10,264 nt of DNA from assembly GCA_030637135.1 (NCBI GenBank), contig DAOVVO010000041.1:1-10264 (forward strand), written 5' to 3'. A program made the translations under genes and the position numbers. The stretch is from Nitrospirota bacterium (GTDB taxonomy: Bacteria > Nitrospirota > Thermodesulfovibrionia > UBA6902 > BMS3Bbin08). Shown here piece after piece: positions 6,426 through 10,264 of this stretch (position 1 is its first letter; the number at the start of each line of letters is the position of its first letter). The notes below the pieces were generated by a model. The model did not search any database and was not told the DNA's origin. It saw nothing but the letters and a program-made list of their open reading frames with translations.

Positions 6426-6757
6426 TATTGTTCGCTCTCCCGTAAAAAACTTAGTCCTTCGACACATAAATTCGGTGACAAATTTTTTTCGCTCAGGACT
6501 TAGTGCTGAATGAGCAGAAGTGGTGATAACTTTGTTTAAAATACGTCACCATACGTGCGAATCGAAGCACTTAGCAACTTAAAAGTACATTAAAGATCAA
6601 AAACAAAAATAGAAAAATACAAACAAAACGAGAAAAATTTTCCTCAACTCTCAAAAAAACATCTTTTCGCTATGCATCTTTTACTTCTTGTTTTTATCTT
6701 AAAATTTTATTCGTCTTCAGTTTATAGTTAGTTCTATTTAAATGCGAAGAAGTTCTT
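6426..6757. other. Gene-free AT-rich stretch between the ferredoxin and the DHS-like gene
   Basis: About 330 bases with no gene I can support on either strand. The left part (6450-6574) holds the nested inverted repeats. Within it ATACGT occurs twice exactly ten bases apart (6541-6546 and 6551-6556). From about 6596 to 6757 the plus strand is very A-rich, then T-rich, with homopolymer runs. I see no GC-rich stem followed by a T-run that would end the DHS-like transcript, and no tRNA-like or riboswitch-like fold by eye. The promoter of the ferredoxin-radC pair should lie here but no convincing -35/-10 pair stands out. Confidence 0.5.
6450..6574. repeat. Nested inverted repeats upstream of the ferredoxin gene
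   Basis: CTTAGTCCTTCGA (6450-6462) and TCGAAGCACTTAG (6562-6574) are inverse copies with 11 of 13 positions matching. Between them lies a smaller palindrome, GCTCA (6491-6495) with TGAGC (6511-6515), enclosing AGGACTTAGTGCT, itself a variant of the outer arms. Such CTTCGA / GCTCAGGA / CTTAG strings are typical of dispersed intergenic palindromes in environmental bacterial genomes. The element abuts the ribosome binding site of the ferredoxin gene, so its transcription start may lie inside it. Confidence 0.55.
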
Positions 6758-7708
6758 TTATTTTATACTTACTCTTTCCATGACCGCTGCGGCCAAAAGC
6801 GGGAGCATTATTTCATGATGACCGATAAGGGCGTATGACCTGCCTCCTGAAAGAACAGGTCTTCTCAAAACATTTTCGCGGCACCGGTAATTCTGGATAA
6901 AATCCATATTCACGGTTGTAAAGTTCCTGGCACTATATCCGAGGTTTCTTGCAACAGTGAGAGCCTTTAAGAAAACCTCGGGCATTATAACTGCTGAGCC
7001 AAGGTTTATATAGACACCACCTCTTAAATCAGCAATAACAGAGGAAAAAAGCCTGAAGTCCCTCATGCTTCCCTGTCCGATAGAGGTGCCGTCTGCCTCA
7101 GGATGCATATGGATAATATCAGTACCCACTGCAACATGCACTGTCGCAGGCATATTAAGTCTTGCGGCATGAGCTAAAATGCTCAGTTTTTTATAGGGAT
7201 GCCCGCTCTTTAATATATAATCACCGACAGCTCTGCCTATACCTGTTCCTTTTGACACCCCTTTTTTAATTGCACGATTAAGATCTTTTCCTGTTTCTTC
7301 AGCCATACCAAAGGTACCACTGCATAACTCAACGTCAACATCCTCTGAAGTATGCCCTATGAGGCTGAGCTCAAAATCATGGATAATGCATGCGCCATTC
7401 ATGGCAACGGCGTTTATTACCCCATGTTCCATGAGTGAGATAATAACCGGTGCAAGACCGACTTTTATGGGATGTGCTCCCATGCCCAGAATTACCGGCC
7501 TATCGTTTTTATGAGCTTTTACAATGGATTTAACAACTGCTTTGAAATCCCTTGCCGCGAGCACATCGGGAAGGCTTTTAAGGAAATCCTTAAAACTTCC
7601 GCTTTGAAAAGGTGTTCCCAAACTGTCAAGACTGACTTTGCTTTTTCTGCTCTTAAGGCTGCGTGTTTTTATTTTTTTAAGAGATATGGGAGTATATTTT
7701 TTAGACAC
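6758..7708 (-). CDS. Conserved uncharacterised protein, deoxyhypusine-synthase-like family
   Basis: A 316-residue soluble protein that I recognise as a conserved bacterial family sometimes labelled deoxyhypusine synthase-like, but whose function I cannot state. Landmarks are a basic N-terminus with LKSRKSKVSLDSLG (18-31), GMGAHPIKVGLAPVI (75-89), AMNGACIIHDFELSLIGHTSEDV (102-124), GTFGMAEETG (131-140), HAARLNMPATVHVAVGTDIIHMHPEADG (180-207), NLGSAVIMPEVFLKA (235-249) and IGHHEIMLPLLAAA (295-308). The alternating glycine-rich strands suggest a Rossmann-like, possibly NAD-binding fold. The conserved HxHPxADG and IGHHE are candidate active-site or metal residues, by inference. Bacteria lack the eIF5A substrate of true deoxyhypusine synthase. 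The start codon is GTG (7706-7708). The nearest strong ribosome site, GGAGGT (7721-7726), is 12 bases away, longer than usual, so the start is uncertain. The next gene upstream is the phosphofructokinase, 265 bp away. Confidence 0.7.
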   Translation of the reverse strand: MSKKYTPISLKKIKTRSLKSRKSKVSLDSLGTPFQSGSFKDFLKSLPDVLAARDFKAVVKSIVKAHKNDRPVILGMGAHPIKVGLAPVIISLMEHGVINAVAMNGACIIHDFELSLIGHTSEDVDVELCSGTFGMAEETGKDLNRAIKKGVSKGTGIGRAVGDYILKSGHPYKKLSILAHAARLNMPATVHVAVGTDIIHMHPEADGTSIGQGSMRDFRLFSSVIADLRGGVYINLGSAVIMPEVFLKALTVARNLGYSARNFTTVNMDFIQNYRCRENVLRRPVLSGGRSYALIGHHEIMLPLLAAAVMERVSIK

Positions 7709-7813
7709 ACTGAAAATATAACCTCCGGATAGTTAATAGTCAAGTAGATGATACAACTATAAGTTTATTTTCATTGTTATAGTGAAGCTCTCTCCAGCAC
7801 GTTGATGCGTCGA

Positions 7814-7871
7814 TGCAACTCGTACTGAAGTCGGTACGAGTTCGCAAAATTCTCTCCGAGCTGCGGAGAAT
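7814..7871. repeat. Two consecutive hairpins after the phosphofructokinase gene
   Basis: AACTCGTAC (7817-7825) pairs perfectly with GTACGAGTT (7834-7842) across an 8-base loop. The stem extends by TGC (7814-7816) with GCA (7844-7846) around one bulged C. Immediately to the right, CTCCG (7855-7859) pairs with CGGAG (7865-7869), and ATTCTC with GAGAAT extends it around a 2-base bulge. They lie in the 265-bp gap between phosphofructokinase and the DHS-like gene. No T-run follows the stems on the minus strand, so intrinsic termination is not shown. They could act as transcript-stabilising stems or be dispersed repeats. Confidence 0.6.
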
Positions 7872-7885
7872 ACGCCTGACTGCCA

Positions 7886-7960
7886 TGCCTGCCGGCACCT
7901 GTCTGCTCTATGAGTCGTAGACCGATAGGTAGAGGCAGGCCTTGCCTACCGGCAGGCAGG
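7886..7960. repeat. Palindromic intergenic repeat, copy B (inverse of copy A)
   Basis: Read on the minus strand this copy has CCTGCCTGCCGG (7960-7949), then 24 bases absent from copy A, then the 22-bp block shared with copy A (7924-7903). GCCTGCC (near 7887-7893) and GGCAGGC (near 7934-7940) also form an inverted pair around the shared block. It begins 14 bases after the phosphofructokinase stop. The shared block is identical in both copies, which is strong evidence of a dispersed element rather than chance. Confidence 0.75.
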
Positions 7961-7973
7961 CCCGCTATTCATT

Positions 7974-9185
7974 TCAAAGTGATCTTTGAATCATCCCGGT
8001 TTCTTCAAGAAGCTCTGGCTTATATTCAGCAGGCGTGCGACCAAAACAGACCCCGAGTTTTTCATAAAAGGCAACGATATTTAAATCAACACGCCTTTGT
8101 TTGATAACCTCTGCAGTGGACTTATAAAATATCTTTGTCCCCATGACTTTTACAACAGTATTACCGGCAAGCCCTTTTGTCAGAAGTATCACTGCTGCAG
8201 CACCTGCTTCCTTGCCGAAATTCACGTCATATGACGACGAGTATCCTGAGCGCACCAGATGTCCCGGTGTAACTTCCCTGATCTCGGGCAATTCATACAC
8301 CCCGGACACAAACATCCCGACACGTTTCATAAATGCTTTTATCTCGGGATCATTCTTCATGATTGTCTCAAGTCTCTTCCTCACGTACTTACCTGCTCCA
8401 GCAAGTTTCTTATGTCCAAAGGCATCCACGCCGGAACTCTCATCGACTATGAGCCCACCTTTAGCATCTGTCATGCCTTCTGCAGCAACAAGTATATATG
8501 TGCCGGCCTTTACATCACTACTCTCAATCCGTGCTGTAAATACCTTCTTCATATGCTCATATACTATGTCAAAATCAACAGGTATTTCCGGGATGAGGAT
8601 GCAATCAGCATCACCACCGATGCCGCCCCGGAACGCGCTATGACCGGCATACCTTCCAAATGCCTCAAGCACGATTACCCTGTTGTGAGTCAATCCTGTG
8701 GTTTTTAATTCTCTAACAAAAGATGAAATCCTGTTTATGGCTGAGTCTCCTCCAACACTATACGTCTGCAAATCAAGATCCATGGTTTTTGGGGCATGCA
8801 CACATGCAATGCCCTCAGCAGCGAGGTCAACCATTACACTGCCGGTATCATCACCGCCGCTTATCACAAGGGCATCTATACTGAATTTTTTCAGTCCTTT
8901 TTTTATCCTTTCATACTTATCTGGGGCATCAATTTTTTTAACCTTTACTCTGGAGTTTCCAGCCTCTGAACCGGACAGTTCTGCATGAATAAGATCGAGC
9001 CTGTCAGGTGTCAGTACAACGACTTCTTTCATATCAATGAGATTATAGAGACCTGCATAACCATTTGGAATAACTACTGTTTCTATGCCTATTGATTGAG
9101 CCATCTGTGTTGCACCTTTAATAACTGCATTGAGACCGCCGCAATCTCCACCACTTGTAATTATGCCGATTCTCTTGATACCCAT
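7974..9185 (-). CDS. 6-phosphofructokinase, probably pyrophosphate-dependent
   Basis: A 403-residue group A phosphofructokinase that interconverts fructose 6-phosphate and fructose 1,6-bisphosphate in glycolysis. Motifs in order are IGIITSGGDCGGLNAV (6-21), SGGDDTGS (109-116), PKTMDLD (132-138) with catalytic Asp136 and Asp138, the GGDSAINR phosphate loop (145-152), EAFGRYAG (174-181), the substrate AEG (235-237) and GHLVRSG (308-314). Two positions decide phosphoryl-donor use. The residue equal to E. coli Gly104 is Asp113 and that equal to Gly124 is Lys133. Asp plus Lys is the PPi-type pair, so a reversible PPi-dependent enzyme is predicted. The usual Met of the MGR motif is Phe176. The start ATG (9183-9185) follows AAGGAAGGTG with eight bases of spacing. 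It lies 81 bp after hisB where a further his gene might be expected. Confidence 0.93.
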   Translation of the reverse strand: MGIKRIGIITSGGDCGGLNAVIKGATQMAQSIGIETVVIPNGYAGLYNLIDMKEVVVLTPDRLDLIHAELSGSEAGNSRVKVKKIDAPDKYERIKKGLKKFSIDALVISGGDDTGSVMVDLAAEGIACVHAPKTMDLDLQTYSVGGDSAINRISSFVRELKTTGLTHNRVIVLEAFGRYAGHSAFRGGIGGDADCILIPEIPVDFDIVYEHMKKVFTARIESSDVKAGTYILVAAEGMTDAKGGLIVDESSGVDAFGHKKLAGAGKYVRKRLETIMKNDPEIKAFMKRVGMFVSGVYELPEIREVTPGHLVRSGYSSSYDVNFGKEAGAAAVILLTKGLAGNTVVKVMGTKIFYKSTAEVIKQRRVDLNIVAFYEKLGVCFGRTPAEYKPELLEETGMIQRSL

Positions 9186-9266
9186 GGAAAGAACACCTTC
9201 CTTTCAAAAAATTATTTAAAAAATTTTTTAGACAAACTGAGGAACGAACGAAAATAACCTTTTTAT

Positions 9267-9860
9267 TTACAGTGTCCCTTTTGTTGAGGGCACACCTTTT
9301 GTCTTGGGATGCACTTCTACTGCTGTCCTGAGCGCCCTGCCAAATCCCTTAAAGATAGCCTCAAATATGTGGTGCAGGTCACGACCATAATGAAGTATAA
9401 TGTGCACATTCATTCCGGCATGATTTGTTAATGCCCTGAAAAAATCTTCAAAAAGAGAAGCCTGTAGGTTCTTAATCAGCGAGCTCCCTTTCGGCGGTTT
9501 AACCTTATACACCAGATACGGTCTTCCACTGAGGTCTATTGCAACTTGTGCCAGGCTCTCATCCATCGGGGTCAAAGCTTCACCGTACCGTCTTATCATC
9601 AATTTCTCGCCCAGTGCTTTTTTAAGTGCGTCTCCGAGGACAATACCTATGTCTTCCATCGTGTGATGATAATCAACTTCGGTATCTCCCTGTGCCTCAA
9701 TATTAAGGTCTATATGTCCGTGCTTAGACATGAGACTGAGTACGTGGTCAACAAAAGGGATTGACGTATTTATCTTGTAGTTTCCCCTGCCATCAAGGTT
9801 AATGCTGACTTTAATGTCAGTTTCTCTGGTCTTTCTTTTATTCATTGCTTTTCTCGGCAT
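9267..9860 (-). CDS. hisB: Imidazoleglycerol-phosphate dehydratase
   Basis: A 197-residue monofunctional IGP dehydratase, the usual length for the enzyme without the phosphatase domain fused in E. coli HisB. It converts imidazoleglycerol phosphate to imidazole acetol phosphate in histidine synthesis and is normally a manganese-dependent 24-mer. Metal and substrate motifs are all present: FVDHVL (36-41), DYHHTMEDIG (63-72), PMDES (98-102), SGRPYL (111-116), NHAGMNVHI (146-154), DLHHIFEAIFKGFGRAL (161-177) and the C-terminal GVPSTKGTL. The frame stays open to 9899, but GGGGAGGGT lies six bases before the ATG at 9858-9860, which fixes the start there. It follows hisC by 69 bp in the same direction, the common hisC-hisB order. 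It ends 81 bp before the phosphofructokinase gene. Confidence 0.96.
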   Translation of the reverse strand: MPRKAMNKRKTRETDIKVSINLDGRGNYKINTSIPFVDHVLSLMSKHGHIDLNIEAQGDTEVDYHHTMEDIGIVLGDALKKALGEKLMIRRYGEALTPMDESLAQVAIDLSGRPYLVYKVKPPKGSSLIKNLQASLFEDFFRALTNHAGMNVHIILHYGRDLHHIFEAIFKGFGRALRTAVEVHPKTKGVPSTKGTL

Positions 9861-9929
9861 TTCATTACCCTCCCCATATAGTGCGTATTTTATCGGCAAT
9901 ACTGATTAAATTCAAATTTTTTTACAGTC

Positions 9930-10264
9930 TCATACCAACTGTTTGAGGGTTTTCAGGAAAATAGTATTCTCCCGGGGTGTCCCAACTGTTACCCTGAGAC
10001 AACCGTTTAGTATCTCCTTCATGTTTCTGACAAGCACCCCTCTCTTTATAAGTCCTCTATATATTTTATCAGGGTCTTTTACTTTAAATAATATAAAATT
10101 TGCGTCAGAAGGATATGGTTTTATCCCTTTTATGTTTTCCATTCCCTGAAAAAGCCTCTGCCTTTCAGAGATAATTGATTTTACATTTTTTTGCACTTGC
10201 CTTTTCTTCCTCAATGCTTCTGCTGCCACACGTTGAGATATGGAATTCAGGTTAAAAGGAAGCC
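9930..10264 (-). CDS. hisC: Histidinol-phosphate aminotransferase, C-terminal part (cut by window edge)
   Basis: The last 111 codons of a PLP-dependent fold-type I aminotransferase. The frame stays open to the right edge, so the gene continues beyond it, and the GTG at 10227-10229 is internal. Visible family features are PFNLNSISQRVAAEAL just after the edge, YPSDANFILFKV, GVLVRN and LRVTVGTPRENTIFL near the C-terminus. They include the two Arg residues (of LVRN and LRVT) that in HisC contact the substrate phosphate and carboxyl-side groups. The PLP lysine lies outside the window. It catalyses glutamate-dependent transamination of imidazole acetol phosphate, the product of the adjacent HisB, to histidinol phosphate. 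The downstream hisB supports hisC over other class I/II aminotransferases. Confidence 0.93.
   Translation of the reverse strand, partial: LPFNLNSISQRVAAEALRKKRQVQKNVKSIISERQRLFQGMENIKGIKPYPSDANFILFKVKDPDKIYRGLIKRGVLVRNMKEILNGCLRVTVGTPRENTIFLKTLKQLV

Noticed and set aside
8143..8988. Plus-strand open frames antisense to the phosphofructokinase gene
   Set aside because: They fall inside a complete gene with catalytic motifs and have no start signals or family resemblance.
9200..9235. AAAAAATTTTTT palindrome after hisB as a terminator or promoter
   Set aside because: The stem would be pure A/T and weak, and no -35/-10 pair with proper spacing was convincing.

Overview
The window is a stretch of ordinary bacterial chromosome, moderately AT-rich, carrying housekeeping genes of purine, histidine and sugar metabolism. 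The left end has one broken gene and several intergenic repeats. Three features fit an anaerobic or microaerophilic Gram-negative lineage: a pyrophosphate-type phosphofructokinase, a single-cluster ferredoxin of the Desulfovibrio gigas type, and short palindromic intergenic repeats. The overall style resembles Nitrospirota or Desulfobacterota genomes. That assignment is an impression from protein style and was not checked by a search.

Layout: positions 1-318 hold no convincing gene, only a pair of G/C-run inverted repeats. Positions 319-648 are the decayed remains of an SRAP (YedK/HMCES) gene. A small CPBP-type membrane protease gene (649-1209, minus) and a small dimeric alpha/beta-barrel protein gene (1343-1630, plus) are transcribed divergently from a shared AT-rich region. 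From 1753 to the right edge every gene lies on the minus strand. In the direction of transcription they are hisC (cut by the window edge), hisB, a PPi-type phosphofructokinase, a deoxyhypusine-synthase-like protein of unknown role, a ferredoxin overlapping radC, then purH, purD and purE.

How the genes fit together: purH, purD and purE encode steps of de novo IMP synthesis. PurD makes GAR, PurE carries out the CAIR step, and PurH makes the last two steps to IMP. HisC and HisB catalyse consecutive late steps of histidine synthesis. PurH also consumes the AICAR released as a by-product of histidine synthesis, so the two pathways meet metabolically here. The intergenic gaps in the minus-strand series are mostly 70-330 bp and filled with repeats and hairpins, so this is probably several transcription units rather than one operon. 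The only tight coupling is the ATGA overlap between the ferredoxin and radC.

I found no prophage, CRISPR array, toxin-antitoxin pair, defence island, tRNA or rRNA. The features most worth a second look are the decayed SRAP gene, the ferredoxin-radC coupling, the uncharacterised deoxyhypusine-synthase-like protein beside the phosphofructokinase, and a family of palindromic intergenic repeats with at least two copies in the window.
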